From Agapanthus africanus (lineage: Eukaryota; Streptophyta; Magnoliopsida; Asparagales; Amaryllidaceae): 64,000 nt of DNA. This document shows positions 24,559 through 34,176 of the stretch, in pieces. The notes beneath the pieces are model-generated. The model did not search any database. It was not told the origin of the DNA and worked only from the letters and a program-made list of their open reading frames with translations. The stretch is taken from contig JASDDO010000018.1 of the NCBI GenBank assembly GCA_030015575.1, positions 379,001,908-379,065,907 of the forward strand. Reading direction: 5' to 3'. Made by a program: the position numbers and the translations under genes. Positions within the stretch are counted from its first letter, which is position 1. Every line of letters begins with the position of its first letter.

Positions 24559-25169
24559 GTGCCTTGCACTTGTTTTATGAACCATCGGTTCTTGAACCTA
24601 AAAGGTTCTTAAATTAATAGTGCTTTGCACTTTCATGAACCTTTGGTTCTCTGAGATAAGAAAAACAAGAAAAACTTGTTTTTTTCTTAGATCTAAATCA
24701 AATAGTGCTTTGCACTTCTTTTATGAACCATCGGTTCTTTAATATAAAAGATTCTCAGTGCTTTGCAAAAATGCAATGCATTGCTTGAAGGGCCAGGCCC
24801 AAATAAAAAAGGCCTAATAAGCCAAAATAAATTGCAAAGCAATAAAAGGGCAGAGCCCAAATGAAATTAATGCTCTACATCATTTATAAAGGGCAGGGCC
24901 CAAAACAAAATTGATGTTCTGCATCTTTTCTGGGCAAGGCCCAAATAAAAATAAAAACAAATGCAAATAAAATATTGGACATTTTTAACTGGACTTAGCC
25001 CAATCGTGGCCATAAGTCCTTAAACTAAATTAACTGAGCAAAACGGCTCTCCTAAACCAATCCACATCCGGTTCGAGGGTACATCTCTGAGCTCCTTTGA
25101 TATCCATCGTTGTAATTCCTCAACGACGTCAAAGAGGTGACGGGTCCCAACGACCACACACCCATATGG

Positions 25170-25330
25170 ACTGCGGGGTCCTTAAACTCGTGGACCGAAA
25201 CGTCCCTAAACTAATGACGGACCGAAACGTCCCTAAACTAATATCGGACCGAAACGTCCCTAAACTAACGGTGGACCACTATGTCCTTAAACTGGTATTG
25301 GACCACCATGTCCCTAAACTGGCACAATAG
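25170..25330 (+). repeat. GGAC-N6-GTCC tandem repeats in T1 U5
   Basis: Five consecutive units of about 26-30 bp with GGACCGAAACGTCC or GGACCACTATGTCC followed by CTTAAACT or CCTAAACT. Each unit is an inverted repeat with 4-bp arms. The same unit reappears inside the element at 28868-29000. Confidence 0.85.
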
Positions 25331-25369
25331 AGCCCAAATGCTCTTTTGTTGGATCTAAACGATCCCGTT

Positions 25370-25760
25370 AAGTCGATCTTAGTCCCAAACTGGGCTAACG
25401 TATCCTTAACAACCGTTTAAGTTGATCTTAGCCTCAAATATGGCTAACGCATCCTTAAACCTTCAAACAGACTTTAGTCCCAAATTGGACTATAAATTCC
25501 CCCAATCAACTTTGGCTCAAGGGTACATCTCTGAACTCCTCTGACATTTGTCGTTGTAATTCTTCAACGTCGTCAGAGAGGTGACGGGTCCCGACGACCA
25601 TACATGCAATGGACCACTATGTCCCTAAACTGGAACAATAGAGCCCAAATGCTCTTTTGTCGGATCTAAACGATCCCGTTAAGTTGATTTTAGTCTCAAA
25701 CAGGACTAACGTATCCTTGACGAACGTTTAAGTCGATCTTAGCCGCAACGCGACTAAGGC
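25370..25760 (+). repeat. U5 hairpin series with changing arms
   Basis: Short inverted repeats around a CAAA-type loop: TTAGTCC/GGGCTAA (25379), TTAGCC/GGCTAA (25428), TTAGTCC/GGACTA (25474), TTAGTC/GACTAA (25690) and TTAG/CTAA around CCGCAACGCGA (25739). Each follows a (GTTAAG or TTTAAG)TCGATC-type leader. The arms change in both halves together. Confidence 0.7.
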
Positions 25761-26194
25761 ATCCTTAAACTAAAAACACCAAACCCAAATCTAAGTAAAT
25801 ACGGATTTGGACTAATCCACGTCCTACGGACGACGGCATTACTCAGTCTCCGTATACAATCCACGGGCAACCACAAATAAAACAAACACACACGACACGA
25901 AGTGAAATTCTGGAGAAGGAGAAAGTTGTTACCGCGATGCGGTAGCGTAATTAACTGCAGGGGCTTGCGCCTGCAGGGAAGAGCGTCCCCACAATCAAAA
26001 ACCCCTCAAGCGAGGGGGAATCTGACGAAGTCTGCTACATCGGCCGCATCCGTCTAAACCTCCGATACATGGTGCCATAAATCAACTTGGCATCTTCGGA
26101 GAGGTGGACGGATAAAACCAAATAGCATCTGCCCCGAATCCCAGCGTCAGGACATCGCGGTCCTGTGCGCCGCCTTTCGGAGGGGAACAGATTC

Positions 26195-26212
26195 TGGCAC
26201 GCCCGGTGGGAC
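26195..26212 (+). other. T1 primer-binding site
   Basis: TGGCACGCCCGGTGGGAC begins five bases after the LTR end. The TGG start and position mark it as the tRNA primer site. A tRNA-Arg primer has been described for some related gypsy elements, but I cannot assign the tRNA here. Confidence 0.8.
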
Positions 26213-26338
26213 CTCTTCCTCTTTCCACTCCACACTTCGTGTGTCGTGTTCGCGAACAAATCGCGGTTTGCTGTGATTGCCTGTGGATTCAAGGTACTAA
26301 GATTTGGTGTCTTGCTTTATGCAGAAAACAGAAAATCG

Positions 26339-28867
26339 ATGGCTTCGAACTGCACCGCCCGCAGCGATAACTCTCGCTCCGTCATTGCTGGAGGAGTGAC
26401 TTATGGGCCCCAAGCTGCCTCCCTTTTCAAAATGCCGGTGGAGCAGATGGCTCAAGCCATCACTGGACTATTTTTTGGGACCATGCTCCCACCAATGAGC
26501 TTCAACGCCCCAATGACATTGCAAGAAGCTCCAAAGAAGTCGGTCTTCGATCGACTTCCCACTGCTGCGACCCCTCTCAACGGGTCGTCCAACTCCACTG
26601 CTTCAGTTTTTAACAGACTAGGCCAGAGCTCTAACAGGCTCATGAAGAAGCCTGCCATACTAGAAGGTGTTATCCCGAAGCGGATAGCCATTCCAACTCC
26701 CGTTCCTGGAAAAATCACCAAGGTTGCTCCCCATGTTCAGAAGTCCGCTTCTGACAAGTTGGCCATCCCCATTCAACGGACGTCGATCTTTAAAAAGTTG
26801 GTACCAGTATATTCTGACCAACACAGGGGGCATGAGGAGGTAACCCCTATAGTGGAAACAACTCCATCAGCACGACATGCCCGACGTCGCCACTGGCGTC
26901 GAGTAAGGAAGGTTGGGGGCAACTCCCCCTCTGGGATAACTCCGTCAGCTCCGATGGTGAGGATCGATGCTGCTGTTCCAACCAAGAACAGGTTTGAACT
27001 GCTCAACAAGGTGCGCAGAAACTCTCCTACTGCGATGTTGAAACGAACTCCTTCACATGTGGAGAATACTCCAGAGAAGAAGCTAGAGCAGCCCCCTCAA
27101 CGGCTGTCCTTTAAAATTTACAAGGTCTGGCGACAGGTCCAGGAGTCAGTGATTAATGAAAACTATCTTCATCGACAGAAAAAGACAGAGGTTCGGCAAA
27201 AGAAAGATTACTCTGTCAAGCCAGAAGAAGCAACGGCTACTCGGGTGTCTGCTGCAGCGACACCCTCAATGCCAATCACTCAAAAGAAAAGGAGGCCACA
27301 AAAAGCCCCTGTGAATAAGGCACACCATAAAAGCGCTGGACACAAACGCCCCAAGTCCGGGGGCATGGTAGTGCACACAGTTTATATGGCTTCCGGGAAG
27401 GAGGAAAACCGCACTTCTACGGGCCACCGACCGCTCACCCGATCCGTGACGAAAGCCCAGGAGCAACAACAAAAGCTTCAGGAAATGATGACTACAATGG
27501 CTGCACTCACTGAGCCAAAAGAAAGCTCTGAAACGTCTTCGGATGAGCGTCAAGAACAAGAAACCGACGCTGACTTTTTACGCAGAGTCCTCGAAAAGAG
27601 GGACAAAGAAGCTGCAGAGCAAGCGGCTAACATAAAACAGATGGCGCTCCTCTTCCAAGATATGGTAGGGATGATGTTACAGCCGGACCCTCCTGCTGAA
27701 GATCCTCCGATCGTCCTTGAAGACGACAGGGGAGAAACGTCAAATCCTCCGCCGGCTCTGTCAACCGCCAAGGAGGAGGCAATTTCCAAAGTTGACCTAG
27801 ACGAATATATAGTTCAGCAGATCCGGGTTCATTAGGCGAATGAAGCGGCTGGGCAAATTGTTAGAACCGGACGACCGTATCCGGGCTGGTATGACCAAAT
27901 CAGTTACCCGCCAGGATATACGATCCCTAAATTCCACGTATATAAAGGGACAGGGAATCCGCATCAGCATGTCGCTCAATTCAGGGCCTTATGCGGCAAT
28001 ACTGGAGGCGATGACAAATTGTTGCTACGTCAATTCGTCGGCAGCTTAGCAGAAACGGCCTTTGAATGGTATTCGGAGCTACCTAACGACTCTGTCAAAA
28101 CATTTGCAGAGATGGAACTGCTGTTTACACAAAGATTCGTAAGTGCTAGTGAACGCACCCCGATAACAGCACTGATAAATGCCAGGATAAGGCCCGGCGA
28201 AACGTGGGTCCAATACGCAACACGATGGCGAAACCTATGGTCGAAATGCGAACAACGCATAGAAGAGGCACCTGCAGTAGGCATGTTTGTGGGCACTCTC
28301 GATCCGCAGGCGACCATCTCACAATTCATGATGTTCTTCAGGCCGACCACCTTCCAGGCCTTGATTGACAAATTAGCCCAAATGGACCAGATGGGCCATA
28401 GGCCTTCTTCTTCAAAGACAGAGCGTTGGAATGAAAAGGGCAAAGGGAAGGCAACCTTCGTTGCCAATACTCAACAACGGTCGAACAACTCAAAGCCGGT
28501 CGTTCGCCAAAACAACGTGCGTCCACGCCCATCCCTCGAAGAGAGGCTAGGACGTCCTTACTCGTTTCCGCAGAATAAAACGAGAAGACTGTTTGAGCTG
28601 GCAGTGCGCAACAGACTTATTAATCTGCCGAGTCCAAAGCGTCTGTCGCAGCCAGGCGATCTTAATAATCCCAATTATTGCCCTTACCACCAAACGGTAA
28701 GTCACCCAATTGAGGATTGTTTTGTCTTTAAGGGATGGATCGAGGATCAATACCTACAGGGCAAGTTCGCGTTGTCCGAAATTTGGAAGGTGAACCCGCC
28801 ACAACCGCATGCTCCGAAAAATATGGACACGCCGGGGGCATCATGCTCATTCATAGAGAAAGCCTAA
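26339..28867 (+). pseudogene. T1 gag, full length with one internal stop
   Basis: The frame starts at ATG 26339 (MASNCTARSDNS), 143 bp after the primer site, and runs 842 codons to TAA at 28865-28867 with a single in-frame TAG at codon 499 (27833-27835). The N-terminal part has repeated VFDRL, VFNRL and IFKKL modules, a basic region and a Gln/Glu-rich helical stretch near codons 370-460. The core Gag domain follows the stop, with FRALCGNTGG, FVGSLAETAFEWYSELP and ELLFTQRFVS near codons 550-600. A CX2HX5HX4C knuckle (CPYHQTVSHPIEDC) lies near codon 780. Gag would form the particle shell. Reading through TAG would restore the whole protein, so suppression or a very recent mutation are both possible. 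No pol follows. Confidence 0.87.
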
Positions 28868-29030
28868 CGGACCACTACGTCCTAAAACTGGATAACGGAC
28901 CGAAACGTCCTTAAACTAACAACGGACCGAAATGTCCTTAAACTAACGGCGGACCGCAATGTCCTAAAACTTGCAAATGACCGAAACGTCGTCAAACTAC
29001 TCCCAACCCGCAGCATCTTCAGGCTGACGT
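28868..29030 (+). repeat. Internal copy of the GGAC-N6-GTCC repeats
   Basis: Four or five units of GGACCGAAACGTCCTTAAACT and variants start immediately after the gag stop codon. They match the U5 array at 25170-25330. Confidence 0.85.
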
Positions 29031-29048
29031 TAAAAAAAAAAAACAAAA

Positions 29049-29480
29049 AAAAAACGGTATGTCCATAAGCAAAATGGGCACGGATGAAAACCCGAAAGGG
29101 CTCCGTGAGTAAAAACAGCAGGACTACCGGCGAGTGTTCGTGAAAACCCGAAAGGGCGCGACCTCGTTAATAAAAAAAAAAAGAAGAAGAGAGAAGAAGA
29201 AAATAAAAAAAAAACGGTATGTCCATAAGCAAAACGGGCATGGAGGAAAACCCGAAAGGGCTCCGTGAGTAAAAACAGCAGGGCTACCGGCGAGTGTTCG
29301 TGAAAACCCGAAAGGGCGCGACCTCGTAAAAAAAAAATAAAAAAAATAAAAAGAATAAAAAAAAAACGGTATGTCCATAAGCAAAATGGGCACGGATGAA
29401 AACCCGAAAGGGCTCCGTGAGTAAAAACAGCAGGGCTACCGGCGAGTGTTTGTGAAAACCTGAAACGGCGCAACCTTGTT
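29049..29480 (+). repeat. Three tandem ~155-bp repeats
   Basis: Units starting ACGGTATGTCCATAAGC near 29054, 29214 and 29366. Each has GAAAACCCGAAAGGG twice, CTCCGTGAGTAAAAACAGCA and an A-rich linker of variable length. Apparent minus-strand frames here are repeat translations. Confidence 0.9.
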
Positions 29481-29488
29481 AAGAAACA

Positions 29489-29706
29489 CTTATAGGGTCC
29501 TCTCGACCCTGTAAGGAGAAACCACCTGCGTGATATCCTTACGACTCACAAAGGAACAACACACTTAGGGATCTCCACGATTCCGAAGGAGAAAACACAC
29601 TTGCGAGATCCTCACGACTCGTAAGGAGAACTCTCTTGTGGGACCCTTACGGCTCATAAGATTTGAAAGTCTTAAGTTGCAGAAACCTTAACCTGCTCTT
29701 AAGCAG
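29489..29706 (+). repeat. Hairpin cassette A
   Basis: Five consecutive 24-30 bp inverted repeats with conserved CCTCTCGA, CCTTACGA, CTCCACGA, CCTCACGA and CCCTTACGG centres, at 29489-29515, 29525-29553, 29573-29598, 29600-29625 and 29635-29660. A sixth repeat with arms CTTAAG/CTTAAG lies near 29669-29702. Linkers are AGGAGAAA-like. The order of centres is the same in cassettes B and C. Confidence 0.8.
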
Positions 29707-29837
29707 CCCCCACAACCTTCGATATTGCCCTACAAGCGGCTCATAATGACCCTTGTATACAATCCACGGGCACGAATAAATATTTCCCTAACAAAGTCCC
29801 ATCTGTGACTAGGGATATGCTTGTACAGCAAACGACA

Positions 29838-30053
29838 CTTGTAAGTCCTCTCGACTTATAAGGAGAAAACCCTTTTGTAAGATCCTTACGACTTACAAGA
29901 GAACATGCACTTAGGAATCCTCACGATTCCCAAGGAGAAAACACACCTACAAGATCCTCACGACTTGTAGGGAGAAATACCTTTGTGAGACCCTTACGGC
30001 TCATGAAGTCAAAAGCCTTAGCCGACAGGACCCTTAATCCTGTTTACTAAGCC
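29838..30053 (+). repeat. Hairpin cassette B
   Basis: The same five-unit order as cassette A, at 29838-29862, 29873-29901, 29910-29935, 29946-29972 and 29981-30008. A sixth, longer repeat with CTTAG/CTAAG arms is near 30016-30048. Examples of arms are TTGTAAGATC/GACTTACAA and CCTACAAGATC/GACTTGTAGG. Confidence 0.8.
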
Positions 30054-30075
30054 ACCTTTGTTCGGGATCGACAGA

Positions 30076-30235
30076 GGCAAATGATGATTCGCTCCTGGCA
30101 ATATTCCAGTTGCAGCGATGCTGATGCCTAGACCGGTATCAAATTCCAAGTCCTTTTACGGCAAATGATGATTCGCTCCTGGCAATATTCCAGTCGCAGC
30201 GATGCTGATGCCAAGATTGGTATCAGATCCCAAAT
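30076..30235 (+). repeat. 84-bp direct duplication
   Basis: Two copies of a block beginning GGCAAATGATGATTCGC (30076 and 30160) and containing GCAGCGATGCTGATGCC. Confidence 0.9.
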
Positions 30236-30239
30236 CCCC

Positions 30240-30480
30240 TACTCGCAAAAAAAAATAAAAATCAACGAGTCAAAAAAATAAATATATATGCATACGAAAT
30301 AGCCGAAATGATGGGGCAGCTTGCAAACAAAATCAGCAAGTAAAAATGTATGCATGCAAAATAGCCGAAATGGTTGGGCAACTCGCAATAAAAAGCAGCG
30401 AGTAAAACGAAAAATAGCCGAAATGATTGGGCAATCGCGATTTTCGTGAAATAAAAAGCTGAAATGATAGAGCATAGCGG
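30240..30480 (+). repeat. Degenerate repeats around AATAGCCGAAATG
   Basis: Four or more units with ATAGCCGAAATGATTGGGC. Several are flanked by paired short arms such as ACTCGC/GCGAGT. A minus-strand reading frame over it is a repeat artefact. Confidence 0.75.
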
Positions 30481-30609
30481 AAAGAATAAAAAAAAAATGA
30501 AAAAAATGAAACTTTTTGTCCTTCAGGTGAAATCACATCGATCCCTGTATACAATCCAGGGGCATAGATAAAAAGGGAACAATACCTTCCCAACAGGCTC
30601 CACCAGAAA

Positions 30610-32000
30610 GCGAAGCCAAATCTCGACGGTTCATAGATAACCTAGAAACCATCTCGACATTTGTCGCAATATTACAGACACGATGTCAACAAATGAAGCA
30701 AAGGAAGGTCCCTAACTTCAGGGTCTCGACGTCAATATCGACAACTTAAAGATCACCAACGGCGTTTCTCCTCACTCCAACTAGATGCAGACATGACGTC
30801 AACAACTGACCTCAGAATCGCAACGAAACGGAACCATGACAAAGTCCCTAGTTCCAAATCTCAATGGCCACGTCTACAGCCTGGAGACCAACAACGGTGT
30901 GCCTCCTCATTCCAACAGGACACGGATGTTACACCATCAAGCGGAGCGATGGAAAAATCCCAGCTTCACCTCAGCATTTGTCTCGATACAGTAGACGCAA
31001 TGTCAACAACAGCGTTCCTCCGCAGTCCAACTGGAGGCAGATGCAACGTCAACAAAAGACCTCACGGTCGAAACAAAGCGGAGTAACGGCAAAATCCCAA
31101 CTCCACCTTAGCATTCATCTCGTTACAACAGACGCAATGTCAACAACGGCGTTCCTTCGCAGCCCAGCGGGGTGTACATGCAAAGTTAACAAAAGACCCC
31201 ATGGTCGAAACAAAGCGGAGTGATGGCAAAATCCCAGCTCCACCTCAGCATTCGTCTCAATACAGAGGACGCGATGTAAGCAAACGAAGCGAAGGCCACA
31301 TTCTTAGCTTCAACGTCTTTACAGTAACTCACATAAAACCGGAAAGACAATCGGAGATCATCTCTCACCAGCACAGAGTGGTCACCACCTTGACGTTCGT
31401 CTCGATACAGCAGACGAAATGTCGACCCCAGCGTTCTTCCTCCAGCAGGGATTTGGACGTGACAAAGCAAACGAAGCGAAGGCCAAATTCCTAGCTTCAA
31501 CATCTTGACGGTAAGTCATATAAAACCGGAAAGACAAACAAAGATCATTCCACATGAAGTGGTCACCTCCATGACGTTCGTCTCGATACAGTAGACGAAA
31601 TGTCAACCTCAGCGTTCTTCCTCCAGCAGGGATTCAGCCATGACAAAGCAAATGAAGCGAAGGCCACATTCTTAGCTTCAACGTCTTTACGGTAACTCAC
31701 ATAAAACCGGAAAGACAATCGGAGATCATCTCGCATCAGCACAGAGTGGTCACCACCTTAACGTTCGTCTCGATACAGCAGACGAGATGTCACCCCAACG
31801 TTCGTCTCGACACAGCAGACGCAACGTCATCAAACAAACGGAGCCACGGCAAAATCCCTAGTTCCCACCGCAACATTCGTCTCGATACAGCAGACGCAAT
31901 GCCAGCAAACGAAGCAAAGGCCAAATTCCTAGCTTCAGGGTCTTGACGGCAACTCATATAAAACCCGAAAGACTATCGGAGATCATCCCACACCAGCGCG
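30610..32000 (+). repeat. Long degenerate array with CGTCTCGATACAGCAGACG motif
   Basis: Many diverged units with a TTCGTCT-CGATACAGC-AGACGAA inverted repeat (clear at 31396-31418 and 31577-31599, G variant at 31762-31784). The linkers hold GAAGCGAAGGCCACATTC, CATAAAACCGGAAAGAC and CAGCACAGAGTGGTCACC. Unit lengths vary from about 60 to 190 bp. Open frames of 60-120 codons here are not convincing genes. Confidence 0.75.
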
Positions 32001-32509
32001 GAGTGGTTATGACTCATCGGGGCTCTCCAAAATGAGCCTAACCTCAAGTAAAAAGCGGCATGGCAAATTCCTAGCGCTTGCTCTTCCGACGGTCAAACTG
32101 CCAAGGAGGATTGCTTGAAGACGTCTTGTCCAGCCCCCGAAGGGATCAGAGACACGGCAGTCGCAGGGCTACTCGAACAGCACAATTGCCTATCGAGGAC
32201 TATATCAGCTTATGCGACGGTACGATGGCCAAAACCCTAAGTACCACCAACCTTAACGGGCTTCTGGCGTAAAGAGCAGAGGTTAAATACGACGTTAAGA
32301 TGTTCTTGCGAGAAACGTTCGATTCGTCTCGACTTGTGAAAAATTGTCGAGGCGGCTCGACTCGTGAGATAAAGCCTTAGGCAGTGGGCATAAAAGAAGC
32401 CTGTTTCCTAAACATTGGGACCCTGCGAGTTGGCCCAAAACGGTCTCTTGCATACCATCCATGGGTCTCACTCTCCAACGTCGAACTTCGACAAGGAGGG
32501 AAGCAACCG
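32001..32509 (+). other. T1 spacer between arrays
   Basis: About 500 bp of unassigned sequence between the degenerate array and cassette C. A 64-codon frame at 32078-32272 has no recognisable domain. I see no clear gene. Confidence 0.5.
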
Positions 32510-32728
32510 CTTACAAGTCCTCTCGACTCGTAAGAGGGAAAATTCTCTTATAAGATCCCTACGACTTATAAGAGAAAACCACACTTAGGAATCCTCACGA
32601 TTCCTAAGGAGAAAATCCACCTATGAGATCCTCTCGATCCGTAGGGAGAAAAGCATCTATGAGACCCTCACGGCTCATAGAATTGAAAAGTCTTAGGCGG
32701 TAAACCTGAACCTGCGGCCTAAGCCATC
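32510..32728 (+). repeat. Hairpin cassette C
   Basis: The best-formed cassette: 32510-32536, 32547-32572 (CTTATAAG/CTTATAAG), 32584-32608 (CTTAGGAATC/GATTCCTAAG, perfect), 32620-32644 and 32657-32680 (CTATGAG/CTCATAG). A sixth repeat with CTTAGGC/GCCTAAG lies at about 32691-32722. Same unit order as cassettes A and B. Confidence 0.85.
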
Positions 32729-32982
32729 GCTACTTCCTGAGGAAGTCGGAATACTCTTTTTAGACATCCATCAACCATGGTTATTAAGACAGCCTACTGA
32801 CATTAAAAGAAAGAAGATGACAGAGAATATCCGTTCTACATTTGATCTGACGTTCGTGACGCATTCATTTATGCACGGGCAGAAAACTCAGGACGAGAAA
32901 TAAGAGAAGCTGAAATAAAAAGTTTCCATTCATATTGGCAAAAATTCTTACAATTATGAAAAGCAGTAAAAGGAAAATATTA

Positions 32983-33489
32983 TTACAATGGAATGACTTC
33001 AGATCCGAGGCAGGGATTGAGGAATTCAAAAGTAAGGCCGTCCAAAGTTCTTCTGGCCTTTCTAATTATTCTTATGCGCAGCCTCTCGCGCTCCTCGGTG
33101 TCGATATCATCGGCAAGCCCTTCCGGCCTTCGATAAGCAGCAACGATCGTCGTCTGCTGAAAGATTTGATGTAGGATGTCAACGAGGTTGTTTCGCCGTT
33201 TCTTCGAAATCAGCCCCGTCAGGTACACTGAATGCACCTTGTCTTCGGCATCATCTAGCGCATTTAGTGGTAAGGCCTCGTGAAGACCTGGGAGTGCTCT
33301 CCATATTGCCTCCAGCACGACTTTCAAAAGGGCCGAACGACGAGGTAGCAGCCAGCCACCACTGGCATTCAGGCGATCCATGACCTCTGCACATTGAGCG
33401 TCCGTAAACTCCTGGTTCTGTTGACGGCCCTGTACACGGATATCCTCATAAGTGATGAACTCGTGCAAGCTGTATAGACGCACCACCAT
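32983..33489 (-). CDS. T1 small antisense gene, 168 aa, homologous to the T2 antisense protein
   Basis: An intact minus-strand frame starting at ATG 33489 (MVVRLYSLHEFITYED) and ending at 32983. The frame stays open 13 codons further upstream, but a splice-acceptor-like TTTTCTTCAG at 33495-33504 makes 33489 the better start. Its central part, PRRSALL, IWRALPGLHEALP and GLISKKRR, matches the T2 protein at 42618-43076 (PRHSPLL, IWKASPGLYNPLS, GLISVGRQ) with the same spacing. The C-terminal half is basic and charged (ERERLRIRIIRKARR). No known domain is recognised. Antisense extra genes between the coding region and the 3' LTR are known in Tat-lineage elements. Being open in a gag-only element suggests it is maintained. 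Confidence 0.75.
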   Translation of the reverse strand: MVVRLYSLHEFITYEDIRVQGRQQNQEFTDAQCAEVMDRLNASGGWLLPRRSALLKVVLEAIWRALPGLHEALPLNALDDAEDKVHSVYLTGLISKKRRNNLVDILHQIFQQTTIVAAYRRPEGLADDIDTEERERLRIRIIRKARRTLDGLTFEFLNPCLGSEVIPL

Positions 33490-33494
33490 AATAC

Positions 33495-33930
33495 CTGAAG
33501 AAAACATTACAGGGATATTAACAAACAAGAAAATACAGAAAGTTAAAAGTTAAACTCCTTGAGAGCAATGCTCTGCAGACAGGAGCGACACCAGTCAAAA
33601 TCAGTTATGAGGAGAATTTGAGGAAAATTTCCTGAGAATATTGAGAGCTCCGCTCTGAAAAAAAATGATATAATAATAATAATATTCTCAAGTGCCATAT
33701 AATTTGGGAGGAGCAAAGCTCCATTAATTAAGAAGATATAAGAAAAATCTTTTATAGAGCAAAGCTCTATTAATGGAACCCTAACAGGATTCTCCTGAGT
33801 TCTCTTTGGACCTCTTTAGAGCAAAGCTCTGCTAAATGAAACCCTAAATGTGTTTTCTTTAGATCAGGGATCTATGGAGAGCAAAGCTCTATTAATCAGT
33901 TTTAATTTAATTTAATTTAATTTTATTTAC
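33495..33930 (-). other. Candidate 5' UTR intron of the T1 antisense gene
   Basis: On the minus strand the donor is TAG|GTAAAT at 33930 and the acceptor TTTTCTTCAG|GT ends at 33495. The interval is AT-rich and lies between the TATA box (34060-34071) and the start codon. It is predicted by eye only. Confidence 0.4.
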
Positions 33931-34012
33931 CTACGATGGTTATGAAATCTGGAGTTCTTGGAAAAAAATCAAGAGCAAGGCTCTGAAAATTCTTAAGCAA
34001 GAGCAAAGCTCT
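33562..34012 (-). repeat. Cluster of AGAGC-N3-GCTCT inverted repeats
   Basis: Eight copies at 33562, 33644, 33710 (GGAGC/GCTCC variant), 33756, 33818, 33878, 33972 and 34000, mostly with AAA as spacer. Another lies at the start of each LTR (23740 and 34191). They fall in the promoter, leader and candidate intron of the antisense gene. Confidence 0.85.
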
Positions 34013-34059
34013 GAGTCAAAATTCTTGAAGTGGTAAAGAATTTTTTGAGGACCAAAGGT

Positions 34060-34071
34060 CCTATTTATAGG
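34060..34071 (-). promoter_or_regulatory. TATA box of the T1 antisense gene
   Basis: CCTATAAATAGG on the minus strand matches the plant TATA consensus. It lies about 570 bp upstream of the start codon, so a leader intron would be needed for a normal 5' UTR length. Confidence 0.55.
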
Positions 34072-34161
34072 CATCAATCGCCTCTTCAACTGCAGAAAGG
34101 TGCTGCGACGGTTCGGATTCTGCCACCGTTGCGCTTGCGTTTGGAGGCCACGTAAGCGCAG

Positions 34162-34173
34162 CGGTGGGGGGGC
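34162..34173 (+). other. T1 polypurine tract
   Basis: GGTGGGGGGG lies four bases before the 3' LTR start at 34177. Confidence 0.8.
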
Positions 34174-34176
34174 ATT

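Larger units (their letters stand above)
23726..26189 (+). repeat. T1 5' LTR
   Basis: A 2,464-bp LTR starting TGTTTACC and ending GGGGAACA. It holds a G-box minisatellite (24001-24169), a TATA box (24351-24357), AATAAA signals in an AT-rich run from 24508, and a downstream region of repeated short hairpins (25100-25760). That order fits U3, then R, then U5. It differs from the 3' LTR mainly by one minisatellite unit. Confidence 0.93.

Noticed and set aside
25170..25330. Regularly spaced repeats resembling a CRISPR array
   Set aside because: Spacers are too short and not unique, the same units recur elsewhere in the element, and the context is a plant retrotransposon LTR.
29030..29473. 147-codon minus-strand frame rich in Phe
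   Set aside because: It is a translation of three tandem repeats with A-rich linkers and has no recognisable domain.
30793..31946. Plus- and minus-strand frames of about 65-120 codons in the CGTCT array
   Set aside because: Repetitive, frame changes between units, no conserved protein pattern; the conserved feature is the inverted repeat in DNA.
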